From positions 1-53,012 of the forward strand of contig JAQTXC010000016.1 of NCBI GenBank assembly GCA_028689015.1: a stretch of 53,012 nt of DNA, written 5' to 3'. Origin of the DNA: Dechloromonas sp. GTDB lineage: Bacteria > Pseudomonadota > Gammaproteobacteria > Burkholderiales > Rhodocyclaceae. Below are positions 26,070 to 34,691 of the stretch, in pieces. The position numbers and the translations under genes are program-made. The notes under the pieces are model-generated. The model saw only the letters and a list, made by a program, of their open reading frames with translations. It had not been told where the DNA came from and ran no database searches. The number at the start of each line of letters is the position of its first letter. The stretch's first letter is position 1.

Positions 26070-27707
26070 TCAGCCACGGCGGGCGGCGGAAATCTGCCGC
26101 GACAGCGCAATCAAAGGCAGCAAGCCAACAGCCACAATCGCCAGCGAAGCGGTCGAAGCTTCGGCCAGGCGCTCATCGGAGGCTAGCGTATAGGCCTGAG
26201 TCGCCAGGGTGTCAAAATTGAACGGACGCATGACCAGCGTGGCCGGTAATTCCTTCATCACATCAACGAAAACCAGCAAGCCAGCGGTCAGCAAACTACC
26301 CCGCAAAATCGGTACGTGGACCCGGCGCAGGGTTTCACCCTGCCCCAGCCCCAGACTGCGCGCCGCATCATCCATGCTTGGCGTAATTTTGGCTAGGCTG
26401 GATTCAACCGTGTGCAAGGCCACGGCCAGAAAGCGCACCAGATAGGCATACACCAGGGCAGCGATACCGCCGGTCAGCAGCAGACCCGGATTCTCGCCAA
26501 ACCACACGGTCCACTGCCCAGCCAACCAATTATCGAGCCGGGTGACCGGTATCAGGACACCCACTGCGATCACCGCCCCCGGCACCGCATAGCCCAGACC
26601 AACCAGCCGATTGAGCGCAGGCGCCAAGGCACCGCGCGACAAGCGGGCACCGTACGCCAGCAGGACCGCCAGCAGGACCGCCAGAAGCGCCGTGGCCCCA
26701 GCCAGCACAAAACTGTTACGGGACAAAATCAGAAAGCGACTACCAAACTGAGCGTCGCCATCGGCCAGGGCCATGCGCACCAGCAGAAACGCTGGCAACA
26801 AGAAGCCAAGGACGAGTGGCAGCAGACAGGCCAGACTAGCCAGCCAGGCTGCCAAACCGTGCAAGCACATACCGGGCAGCGGCCGATTGCGGCCGGTCGT
26901 GTTGTGATAACGGGCACGACCACGCGACAGGCGCTCGGCCAGTAACAAACACAGTACAAAGGTCAGTAACATGGCAGCCAGTTGCGCGGCGGCCACCCGG
27001 TCACCCAGCGAGAACCACGCGCGATAAATACCGGTGGTAAAGGTGTTGACCGCAAAATAAGCTACGGTGCCGTAATCGGCCAGGGTTTCCATCAGGGCCA
27101 GCGCCACCCCGGCCACCAGGGCCGGCCGCGCCAGCGGCAAGGAAACGGTAAAAAAGGCCCGCCACGGCCCCAGGCCCAAGGTCCGCGCTGCCTCCAGCAT
27201 GCCGCCCGCCCGCTCGAGAAAGGCCGCCCGCGCCAGCAAATAGACATAAGGATAAAGGACGCAAACGAACATCAGCATGGCGCCCGGCAAAGTACGAATA
27301 TCGGGAAACCAGTAATCGCCATACGCCCAGCCAAAAGACTCACGCAGCATCGACTGCACCGGACCGACAAATTGTAGAAAATCGGTATAAACATAGGCCA
27401 GCACATAAGCCGGCATGGCCAGCGGCAAGACCAGTGCCCACTCAAAGATGCGCCGCCCGGGGAAATCGTGCATCGCTGTTAACCAGGCAGTAGCAACCCC
27501 AACCAGCGCAACGCCCAGCGCCACGCCCAGGCACAGGTAGAACGAATTAGCGATATATTCCGGCAACACCGTGCTGACCAGATGCGTCCAGGTGGCACTG
27601 GTTCCGCCGGCAAACAAATTGAGCCCAACACTGGCAACCGGCAAGGCCGCCAGCGCCGCCACGAACAAACCGATCAGCAAGAGGGGGGAGCGATGGATTA
27701 CATGCAT
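26070..27707 (-). CDS. Ferric-iron ABC transporter permease (FbpB type)
   Basis: A 545-residue membrane protein made of two fused permease halves, each with an EAA-type loop for the ATPase: EAARTLGLGPWRAFFTVSLP (first half) and DDAARSLGLGQGETLRRVHVP (second half). About twelve membrane helices. This layout is that of FbpB/SfuB/FutB iron permeases. The start ATG has no visible ribosome binding site and lies only 30 bases from the divergent ATPase gene. It converges on the ankyrin gene. Confidence 0.9.
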   Translation of the reverse strand: MHVIHRSPLLLIGLFVAALAALPVASVGLNLFAGGTSATWTHLVSTVLPEYIANSFYLCLGVALGVALVGVATAWLTAMHDFPGRRIFEWALVLPLAMPAYVLAYVYTDFLQFVGPVQSMLRESFGWAYGDYWFPDIRTLPGAMLMFVCVLYPYVYLLARAAFLERAGGMLEAARTLGLGPWRAFFTVSLPLARPALVAGVALALMETLADYGTVAYFAVNTFTTGIYRAWFSLGDRVAAAQLAAMLLTFVLCLLLAERLSRGRARYHNTTGRNRPLPGMCLHGLAAWLASLACLLPLVLGFLLPAFLLVRMALADGDAQFGSRFLILSRNSFVLAGATALLAVLLAVLLAYGARLSRGALAPALNRLVGLGYAVPGAVIAVGVLIPVTRLDNWLAGQWTVWFGENPGLLLTGGIAALVYAYLVRFLAVALHTVESSLAKITPSMDDAARSLGLGQGETLRRVHVPILRGSLLTAGLLVFVDVMKELPATLVMRPFNFDTLATQAYTLASDERLAEASTASLAIVAVGLLPLIALSRQISAARRG

Positions 27708-27711
27708 AATT

Positions 27712-27730
27712 TTGAATGCGAATTATAATC
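27712..27730. promoter_or_regulatory. Fur-box-like site in the permease/ATPase divergent gap
   Basis: On the minus strand 13 of 19 Fur-box positions match (GATTATAATTCGCATT core). It contains TATAAT at 27724-27729, which reads as a -10 on both strands because ATTATAAT is palindromic. One protein bound here could silence both genes. Confidence 0.5.
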
Positions 27731-27737
27731 GACGACC

Positions 27738-28889
27738 ATGGCACAACTTGAACTCACTGACATCGTCCAGCGTTATGGCCGACAAACCGTGGTCGACGGC
27801 GTCAGCTTCTCGCTGGCGGCGGGACGCATTGCCTGCCTGCTCGGCCCGTCTGGTTGCGGCAAAACCACCCTGCTGCGCTGTATTGCCGGTTTTGAAGAAA
27901 TCACCGGCGGTGAAATTCGTCTGCGTGGCAGCCCGGTCAGCCGCCCCGGGAACCGCCTGGCACCGGAAAAACGACGGATCGGCATGGTGTTTCAGGATTA
28001 CGCCCTCTTTCCACACCTGACGGTCGGCAGCAACGTCGCCTTCGGTCTCGACCGGCGCGCCGGACAGGCCGCCGAACAGCGGGTCAACGAACTGCTGGCC
28101 ACCGTGGGCCTGGCTGGTCTGGGCGATAAATATCCGCACGAACTCTCCGGCGGGCAGCAGCAGCGGGTCGCCCTGGCTCGGGCCCTGGCCCCGCGACCGG
28201 AATTGATTCTGCTCGATGAGCCCTTTTCCAATCTTGATGTCGGCCTGCGGGAACGACTGTCGATCGAAGTCCGGGAAATCCTCAAACGCGAGGGGTCGAC
28301 CGCAATCATGGTCACCCATGATCAACACGAAGCCTTTGCCATGGCCGACGAGATTGGGGTCATGTACGACGGCCGGATTCAACAATGGGATATTCCATAC
28401 AACCTCTATCACCGTCCTGCCAACCGCTTTGTCGCCGACTTCATCGGCCAGGGCGTGCTACTGGCCGGCACGGTGGGTGACCACAACAGCGTTCGCATGG
28501 AGTTGGGCACGCTAATTTCCGACACGCCGGTCGAATGCAACGAAAGCTGTACCAGTTGCGACCAAGGCTGCCGGGTCGACATCCTGCTGCGTCCGGACGA
28601 CATCGTGCACGACGACAGCAGCCCGGTGCAGGCTGAAGTGCTGCACAAGGCCTTTCGCGGTGCCGAAATCCTCTACACCTTGCGTCTGGCCAGCGGCAGC
28701 GAAGTGCTGTCGCTGGTCCCCTCACACCACAACCACGCGCTGGGCGAAAAAATCGGCATCCGACTCGATGCCGACCATGTCATTGCCTTCAAAAAGCACG
28801 ACGAATGCACCGACCCGGCCTGCGAAATCCGCCTCGAACAACAGGCGACCAAGCCGGTGACCTGGCACAACCACGGCGCACTGCGCTAA
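27738..28889 (+). CDS. Ferric-iron ABC transporter ATP-binding protein with Cys cluster
   Basis: A 383-residue ATPase of the FbpC type: Walker A GPSGCGKTT at 36-44, Q-loop VFQDYALFPH, signature LSGGQQQRVALARAL, Walker B LILLDEPFSNLD, H-loop VTHDQHEA. In the C-terminal regulatory (TOBE-like) region is CX3CX2CX3C (Cys267, 271, 274, 278), a His cluster (SHHNH) near 331-335 and another Cys pair (357, 362). These could bind metal. The start ATG lies eight bases after a TATAAT and has no ribosome binding site, suggesting a leaderless message. Confidence 0.92.
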   Translation: MAQLELTDIVQRYGRQTVVDGVSFSLAAGRIACLLGPSGCGKTTLLRCIAGFEEITGGEIRLRGSPVSRPGNRLAPEKRRIGMVFQDYALFPHLTVGSNVAFGLDRRAGQAAEQRVNELLATVGLAGLGDKYPHELSGGQQQRVALARALAPRPELILLDEPFSNLDVGLRERLSIEVREILKREGSTAIMVTHDQHEAFAMADEIGVMYDGRIQQWDIPYNLYHRPANRFVADFIGQGVLLAGTVGDHNSVRMELGTLISDTPVECNESCTSCDQGCRVDILLRPDDIVHDDSSPVQAEVLHKAFRGAEILYTLRLASGSEVLSLVPSHHNHALGEKIGIRLDADHVIAFKKHDECTDPACEIRLEQQATKPVTWHNHGALR

Positions 28890-28899
28890 ACCACCAGCG

Positions 28900-29604
28900 A
28901 TGGTGCCCCTGCTCGGCCCCCACGACCCCTTCCCGCCACTCAACGCGGCCCGCGACGATCTGGGTGGTTTGCTGGCCGTCGGCGGCGGACTGGAACCGGA
29001 CCGTCTGCTGCACGCCTATCAGCAAGGCATTTTCCCCTGGGGAACGCTCGACCGTCTGCCGCTGTGGTACAGCCCCGACCCCCGCATGGTGCTTTTCCCG
29101 AACGAATTCCGACTGACTCGCAGCCTGCGCAAAACATTGCGCCACGGCCAGTTGACCGTAAAAATGGACAGCCATTTCGCCGACGTCATCGCCGGCTGTG
29201 CCGCCACCCCTCGACCTGGACAGGACGGCACCTGGATCACCGACGACATGATGACCGCCTACTGCCGATTGCATGAACTTGGCTGGGCGCATTCGGTCGA
29301 AACCTACCAAGAAGGCGAACTGGTCGGCGGACTGTACGGCTTGGCCATCGGTCGCATGTTTTACGGCGAATCGATGTTTGCCCGGCAGCGGGATGCCTCC
29401 AAGGTCGCCTTCGCCCACCTGATCCGTTATCTGCTGCAAGCGCAAATCGCCATGATCGACTGTCAGATGTACACCGAACACCTGGCCTCACTCGGCGGAC
29501 GGCAAATTCCCCGCGCCGACTTTTTGGCACATTTACAGACGTTGACCGCATGCGACACGTCGCGCCAACCGTGGTCGGTCGACGCCAATCCCGGCAGGTG
29601 GTGA
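28900..29604 (+). CDS. aat: Leucyl/phenylalanyl-tRNA-protein transferase
   Basis: A 234-residue protein that adds Leu or Phe to proteins with N-terminal Lys or Arg, marking them for ClpS/ClpAP. Motifs [23 protein letters not shown]-like [18 protein letters not shown] and [16 protein letters not shown] are diagnostic. Ten bases after the ABC ATPase stop, four bases before bpt. Confidence 0.97.
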   Translation: MVPLLGPHDPFPPLNAARDDLGGLLAVGGGLEPDRLLHAYQQGIFPWGTLDRLPLWYSPDPRMVLFPNEFRLTRSLRKTLRHGQLTVKMDSHFADVIAGCAATPRPGQDGTWITDDMMTAYCRLHELGWAHSVETYQEGELVGGLYGLAIGRMFYGESMFARQRDASKVAFAHLIRYLLQAQIAMIDCQMYTEHLASLGGRQIPRADFLAHLQTLTACDTSRQPWSVDANPGRW

Positions 29605-29608
29605 CCAC

Positions 29609-30352
29609 ATGGCCCAACCAGATGACGCTGACCTCCCCTTCTCGCTGCTGCAGTTTTATGCCACCTCGCAATATCCCTGCAGCTACCTGCCTGACCGCCA
29701 GGCCCGCTCGCAAGTCGCCACGCCGACCCACCTGATCGACAACGAAATCTACAGCCGCCTGATCCGGCAAGGCTTCCGGCGCAGTGGCGTGTTCACCTAC
29801 CGGCCGCACTGCGACAGCTGCCAGGCGTGCATCCCGGTTCGCATCCCGGTCAATGCGCTGCAACCCAACCGCAGCCAGCGGCGGGCACTGAAACGCCACG
29901 GCACGCTCGCCGTCCGTGAACGACCGCTGGCGTTTGTGGATGAGCACTACGCCCTCTACGTCCGCTATCAAGAAAGCCGCCATCCCGGTGGTGGCATGGA
30001 CGAGGACAACCATGAGCAATACGCCCAGTTCTTATTACAAAGCCGGGTCGATACGCGACTAATCGAATTTCGTGACGGGCCGAACCTGCGCATGGTCAGC
30101 CTGATTGATGTCCTGGACGACGGTCTGTCCTCGGTCTACACCTTTTTTGATCCCGATGTCCCCGGCGCCAGCTTTGGCGCCTACAACATCCTGTGGCAAG
30201 CCGCGCAGTGCATCGCGCTCGACCGCCCCTATCTGTATCTTGGCTACTGGATTGCCGACAGCCGGAAAATGGCCTACAAAGCCCGCTTTCAGCCGCTCGA
30301 AGGACGTATCGACGGGCAATGGCAACGCCTCCCGCCGCCCGGCGAACACTGA
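29609..30352 (+). CDS. bpt: Aspartate/glutamate leucyltransferase Bpt
   Basis: A 247-residue ATE1-related transferase that adds Leu to N-terminal Asp or Glu. N-terminal Cys24 ([12 protein letters not shown]) and the Cys set CDSCQAC (68, 71, 74) match the family, as do [11 protein letters not shown] and [18 protein letters not shown]. Next to aat, so both N-degron transferases are cotranscribed, as is common in proteobacteria. It converges on the next gene with seven bases between the stops, within a short palindrome. Confidence 0.95.
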   Translation: MAQPDDADLPFSLLQFYATSQYPCSYLPDRQARSQVATPTHLIDNEIYSRLIRQGFRRSGVFTYRPHCDSCQACIPVRIPVNALQPNRSQRRALKRHGTLAVRERPLAFVDEHYALYVRYQESRHPGGGMDEDNHEQYAQFLLQSRVDTRLIEFRDGPNLRMVSLIDVLDDGLSSVYTFFDPDVPGASFGAYNILWQAAQCIALDRPYLYLGYWIADSRKMAYKARFQPLEGRIDGQWQRLPPPGEH

Positions 30353-30359
30353 CCCCGGG

Positions 30360-32621
30360 TCAGTCGATCGCTCGCTGCGCCAGCAAAGGGACGATAGCCA
30401 GCCGCAAGGCACGCAAACCGCTCAGCAAATCCTGACCACGAACCGCCAGTTGCGGCAACAAAATCGCCAGCTTGGCCTGATCGCCTCGTGCCCACCGCAC
30501 GCCAATTTCTGCCCCCAGACGATGCAATGCCCGATGGAGATCTGGAATCGCCTGCCAGGCCGGTAAATGACCATAACGATTGGCCGCCGGGCCTTTCAGC
30601 CAGTCGCCAAAACGGCTACCACTCAGGCGATTTGGCGCCTCGGCGGGAAAGGGAACGTTTTCATCCTGCACCGCTGCCTGCACCGCCGCCAACCAGTTGC
30701 GCTGCTCGACCTCGGCTGCCAGCAAGGCAAAATCGCTGTTGCGCCAAGGAATATGCAGGCTGTCCTGCCAGGCCGCATCAGGAACGAAGGATTGCGCCCA
30801 GGGCATGAATGCAGATGCCGCCATCGGCCGCGACAAACCGTAACCCTGAGCCAGATCACAGCCACAGCGCAACAGAACAATGCCCTGCTCGACCTGCTCG
30901 ACCCCCTCAGCCAGCGCCCGCCGCTTAAATGCGGTAACCAGGTGCATGATGGCGGTGATGGCATCGGTCCCCTCCGGCGTGTCCAGCATGTCACGGACAA
31001 AGGATTGGTCGATTTTCAACGTTCGGGCCGGCAGTCGTTTCAAATAGAGCAGGGACGAATAGCCCGTACCAAAATCATCGAGTGCGAACTCGACCCCGAG
31101 GGCACGACATTCGCCCATGACCTGGATCACCCGCTCGATATCATCAAGCGCCACAGTTTCGAGAATCTCCAGTTCCAGCTTGTGCGGATCAACCTCGGGA
31201 TAGCGCGCCAAGTGCGCAGCCAGACGACTGACGAACTCCGGATGCAGCAAATGGTTGCCGGAAATATTGACACTGACCGACATCGCCTGCCCGGCCTTCT
31301 GCCAATAGGCAATCTGGCGCAAGGCACAACCGATGGCCCAATCGCCAATTTCGAGCAGGGGCGCATCGTCGCCCAGCGGCGCCAAAAAACTGGCCGGCGT
31401 CAGCAAGCCGCGCTGCGGATGTTGCCAGCGCATCAGCGCTTCGGCACCGACCACTCGGCCAGCCCGCAAATCGACCTTGGGCTGGTAATACAGTTCAAAC
31501 TCATCCCGCGCCAAGCCCTGGCGGATGCGCGATACGTTCTCGAACTGCGAGCGGATGCGCAAAGCCTGTTCAGTATCAAAGCGCTGGAAGCGATTGCGTC
31601 CCTCCTGCTTGGCCTGATACATCGCCTGATCGGCATGCCGGAACAGGCTGTCGGTATCCCCGTTATCGTCCGGAAACAAGGTGTAACCGATGCTGGCGGA
31701 TATTTGCGACAACACGTCATTGATGCGGTAAGGCTGAGCAACCCTTTCCAGCACTTCGCCAAGCAACTCCTCAACCTGAGATTCGTTGTCCAGGTCAACC
31801 AGCAGCAGCGCAAATTCATCACCCCCAAAGCGGGCCACGGTATCGCCCCGCCGCAGGCAACTTTTCAGGCGACTGGCCACTTCCACCAGCAGGCGGTCGC
31901 CTTGCTGGTGTCCATGCAGGTCGTTGACCGGCTTGAAGTTGTCGAGATCGAGAAAACAGATGGCCAGCGCCTGGCCACCACGCAAGGCCTGCGCCTTGGC
32001 TTCTTCGATCCGCTGGCCGAGCATGACGCGATTGGGCAAACCCGTCAGGTCGTCGTGATAGGCCAAGTGCTCCAGGCGTTGCTGACTTTCCTTAAGGGGT
32101 GTGATGTCGCTATAAATGGCGACATAGTGGGTCAGACTGCCAAAAGCGTCGTAGACCGCGCTGATCGACATCAACACGACAAAATGATGGCCATCTTTGT
32201 GGCAATTCCAGATTTCGCCACGCCAGAAGCCGCGCTGGCGCAAGCTGTCCCAGAAGGCGGCATAAAACTCTGCCCCCTGCCGGCCGGAGCGTAGGCGACG
32301 CGGCGTCTTGCCGATCATTTCATCCGGCGTAAAGCCAGTGGCCCGGGTAAATGCCCGGTTGATATCAAGCACGACGCCGCTGGCATCGGTAATCATGATG
32401 CCGTCGTGGGCATTGGCAAAGACGCTGGCCGCCAGTCGCAACTGACTTTCATCCATGCGAGCAGCCGCCATGTTCAGGCTGGGCATGTCACCCAAGCCAC
32501 CGTCGTAAAGCGTACCGATGCCAAAAATGGCCGACTCGGTCCACATACTGTCCGGTGCATCCTCGCCGTCGTCGTCTTGCACCTCAGCGGCTATCGCCCT
32601 TGAATGAAGCTGCCTCACCAC
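30360..32621 (-). CDS. PAS-GGDEF-EAL cyclic-di-GMP signalling protein
   Basis: A 753-residue cytoplasmic protein with no membrane helix. One PAS domain (about 60-175; FANAHDGIMITDASGVVLDIN), a GGDEF domain with intact RFGGDEF, an EAL domain with EALMRWQHP, ELEILETVAL and DDFGTGYSSLLYLKRLP, all retained, so both synthesis and degradation of c-di-GMP are possible. The last 140 residues resemble the CZB zinc-binding domain (SRFGDWLKGPAANRYGHLPA, then DLHRALHRLG), but the usual Cys is Ser. Start GTG 32621 is uncertain; ATG 32546 is an alternative. Confidence 0.88.
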   Translation of the reverse strand: MVRQLHSRAIAAEVQDDDGEDAPDSMWTESAIFGIGTLYDGGLGDMPSLNMAAARMDESQLRLAASVFANAHDGIMITDASGVVLDINRAFTRATGFTPDEMIGKTPRRLRSGRQGAEFYAAFWDSLRQRGFWRGEIWNCHKDGHHFVVLMSISAVYDAFGSLTHYVAIYSDITPLKESQQRLEHLAYHDDLTGLPNRVMLGQRIEEAKAQALRGGQALAICFLDLDNFKPVNDLHGHQQGDRLLVEVASRLKSCLRRGDTVARFGGDEFALLLVDLDNESQVEELLGEVLERVAQPYRINDVLSQISASIGYTLFPDDNGDTDSLFRHADQAMYQAKQEGRNRFQRFDTEQALRIRSQFENVSRIRQGLARDEFELYYQPKVDLRAGRVVGAEALMRWQHPQRGLLTPASFLAPLGDDAPLLEIGDWAIGCALRQIAYWQKAGQAMSVSVNISGNHLLHPEFVSRLAAHLARYPEVDPHKLELEILETVALDDIERVIQVMGECRALGVEFALDDFGTGYSSLLYLKRLPARTLKIDQSFVRDMLDTPEGTDAITAIMHLVTAFKRRALAEGVEQVEQGIVLLRCGCDLAQGYGLSRPMAASAFMPWAQSFVPDAAWQDSLHIPWRNSDFALLAAEVEQRNWLAAVQAAVQDENVPFPAEAPNRLSGSRFGDWLKGPAANRYGHLPAWQAIPDLHRALHRLGAEIGVRWARGDQAKLAILLPQLAVRGQDLLSGLRALRLAIVPLLAQRAID

Positions 32622-32668
32622 GTCTACCGATTAAATAGGGAAGCTGAACATTCTAACCAAGAGCGCCT

Positions 32669-32680
32669 GCGGTCGACCGC
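32669..32680. repeat. 12-bp palindrome GCGGTCGACCGC, copy 2
   Basis: Exact copy in the 83-base gap between the PAS-GGDEF-EAL gene and the end of the MacB-like permease gene. Confidence 0.92.
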
Positions 32681-32704
32681 CTGCCCGGCAAAAAAATGAC
32701 AAAT

Positions 32705-33925
32705 TTACTGGTAGCGCAAAGCCTCGATCGGATCCAGGCGTGCCGCCTTGCGGGCCGGATACCAGCCAAAAAAGATACCCACCGTCGCTGCCACACCAAA
32801 GGCAATCAAGGCCGCACTGCCGGAAATGACAATCACCATGCCCGTGATGGCATTGATCCCCAAGGCCACGGCCAGGCCAATCAGCAGCCCCAGCAGGCAA
32901 CCGGCAAAGGAAATCATCACCGATTCGAGCAGAAACTGGCTGAGGATGTCCTTCTGGCGGGCGCCGATGGCCATCCGGATACCGATTTCACGGGTCCGTT
33001 CGGTCACCGAAACCAGCATGATGTTCATGATACCGATGCCACCGACCAGCAAGGAAATCGAGGCAATGGCGCCAAGCAGAATGGACATGGTGCGGGTGGT
33101 CGCCGCTTCCGACTCGGCAGCGGCCGACAGGTTGCGCATAAAGAAATCATTGGGCTGTCCTTCGCGCAGCCGATGACGCTGGCGCAGCAAGGATTCGACA
33201 CGATCAGCCACCCGCGGCATGGCCTCGGCTGAATCAGCCTGCACCATGATCATGCGCACCGAGCCGACAAAGGGCGTGCCGAAAACCTGACGCTGGGCCG
33301 TCGACAAGGGGACGATCACCGTGTCGTCCTGATCGCGGCCATCGAGATTCTGCCCCTTGGGGGCCAGCACGCCGACCACGATGAAGGGGCTTTGCTGGAT
33401 GCGCAAGGTCTTGCCGACTGGGTCCTCTTCACCGAACAGATTCTGCGCAGTGGTCTGACCGAGCAAGGCCACGCGCGTTGCCGAACGCACATCGGAATCA
33501 CCGAAAGCCCCCCCACGCGCCACGGTCCAGGCTCGGGCATCGAGATAGGCCGGCGTTGTACCGATCACCGAGGCATTCCAGTTTTGCGCGCCATAAACCA
33601 GTTGCCGCGTACCGAAATGCACGGGTGCCGTGTGGGCCACCCCATCGAGTTCAGCCATCGCCTCGGCATCAGCGACACTCAGCGTTGGCCCACCGGCCGC
33701 GCCGCTGCGCACGCCGGAGGTGGTAAAGGAACCCGAGAGCACGATGTAGAGGTTGGAGCCCATGGTGGCGATAGTCTGCTGCACCGCATACTGCGCCCCT
33801 TGGCCGATGGCCAGCATGATGACCACCGCCGCCACACCGATCACCATGCCAAGCATGGTCAGCGCCGTACGCAGCCGGTTGGCCCCCATGGCCAGCCAGG
33901 CTTCACCGAGCATGGGACGGATCAT
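32705..33925 (-). CDS. ABC transporter permease, MacB/FtsX type
   Basis: A 406-residue inner-membrane protein: one N-terminal helix (RTALTMLGMVIGVAAVVIML), a long periplasmic MacB-type domain (about 45-275) and three C-terminal helices with the FtsX signature ERTREIGIRMAIGAR. Works with the adjacent ATPase and adaptor in mechanotransmission-type export. ATG 33925 is chosen because AGGTG precedes it; upstream codons run into the palindrome at 33957. The gene ends ...DPIEALRYQ as is usual for the family. Confidence 0.92.
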   Translation of the reverse strand: MIRPMLGEAWLAMGANRLRTALTMLGMVIGVAAVVIMLAIGQGAQYAVQQTIATMGSNLYIVLSGSFTTSGVRSGAAGGPTLSVADAEAMAELDGVAHTAPVHFGTRQLVYGAQNWNASVIGTTPAYLDARAWTVARGGAFGDSDVRSATRVALLGQTTAQNLFGEEDPVGKTLRIQQSPFIVVGVLAPKGQNLDGRDQDDTVIVPLSTAQRQVFGTPFVGSVRMIMVQADSAEAMPRVADRVESLLRQRHRLREGQPNDFFMRNLSAAAESEAATTRTMSILLGAIASISLLVGGIGIMNIMLVSVTERTREIGIRMAIGARQKDILSQFLLESVMISFAGCLLGLLIGLAVALGINAITGMVIVISGSAALIAFGVAATVGIFFGWYPARKAARLDPIEALRYQ

Positions 33926-33956
33926 CGCCCCACCTGCTGATTTTTCTGGCCGCCCC

Positions 33957-33968
33957 GCGGTCGACCGC
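33957..33968. repeat. 12-bp palindrome GCGGTCGACCGC, copy 3
   Basis: Exact copy in the 67-base gap between the ATPase stop and the permease start. With copy 2 it flanks the permease gene on both sides. Confidence 0.92.
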
Positions 33969-33992
33969 CACATCTGGATAAAAAATGTCGCG

Positions 33993-34691
33993 TCATGCCC
34001 GCGCCGCCGTCAATTGATCACTGATCAGATGACCATCGAGAAAACGCACCTGGCGTCGGGCATGGGCAGCAATATCCGCTTCATGCGTGACCAGAACAAT
34101 GGTGATGCCCTCGGCGTTCAACTCGCCAAAGAGGCGCATGATCTCCTCGCTGGTCTGGCTATCCAGATTACCGGTCGGCTCGTCGGCGAGGATCAGTTGC
34201 GGTCGGTTGATCAGCGCCCGGGCAATCGCCACCCGTTGTTGCTGACCGCCGGAAATGCGGCTGGGTAGCGAATCGGCAAAGCGCGCCAAGCCAACCTTGT
34301 CGAGCAATTGCAGCGCCCGCTGCCGCCGTTCGTCCTGATCGACACCGGCATACACCAGCGGCAGCGCGACGTTGTCGCGCAAACTCATCCGCGGCAACAG
34401 GTTGAAACCCTGAAAAACGAAACCAAGCACCCGGTTGCGCAGTCTGGCCAGCGCATCCGGATCAAGATGCGCCACGTTGTCACCGACCAGAATGTAGTCG
34501 CCGACCGTCGGGGTATCCAGACAACCGAGCAGGTTCATGAAGGTCGATTTTCCAGAACCGGAAGGCCCCATGATGGCCAGGTAATCGCCAGCCTCAACCC
34601 GCAGATTGACCTCACGCAGCGCCGCGAACGGCCCGGCTGCCGTGACATAGGATTTGCCCAGGCCACAGACCCGGATGACCTCGCTCGCCAT
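33993..34691 (-). CDS. ABC transporter ATP-binding protein, MacB/LolD type
   Basis: A 232-residue ATPase with Walker A GPSGSGKST at about 42-50, FQGFNLLPRMSLRDNV, signature ISGGQQQRVAIARAL and Walker B LILADEPTGNLD. In E. coli MacB this domain is fused to the permease; here they are separate genes. Its ATG shares one base with the stop of the adaptor gene (TGATG), so the operon order is outer membrane protein, adaptor, ATPase, permease. Confidence 0.95.
   Translation of the reverse strand: MASEVIRVCGLGKSYVTAAGPFAALREVNLRVEAGDYLAIMGPSGSGKSTFMNLLGCLDTPTVGDYILVGDNVAHLDPDALARLRNRVLGFVFQGFNLLPRMSLRDNVALPLVYAGVDQDERRQRALQLLDKVGLARFADSLPSRISGGQQQRVAIARALINRPQLILADEPTGNLDSQTSEEIMRLFGELNAEGITIVLVTHEADIAAHARRQVRFLDGHLISDQLTAARA

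Noticed and set aside
30567-32294. A 575-codon open frame on the plus strand
   Set aside because: Antisense to the PAS-GGDEF-EAL gene, no domain, no ribosome binding site.
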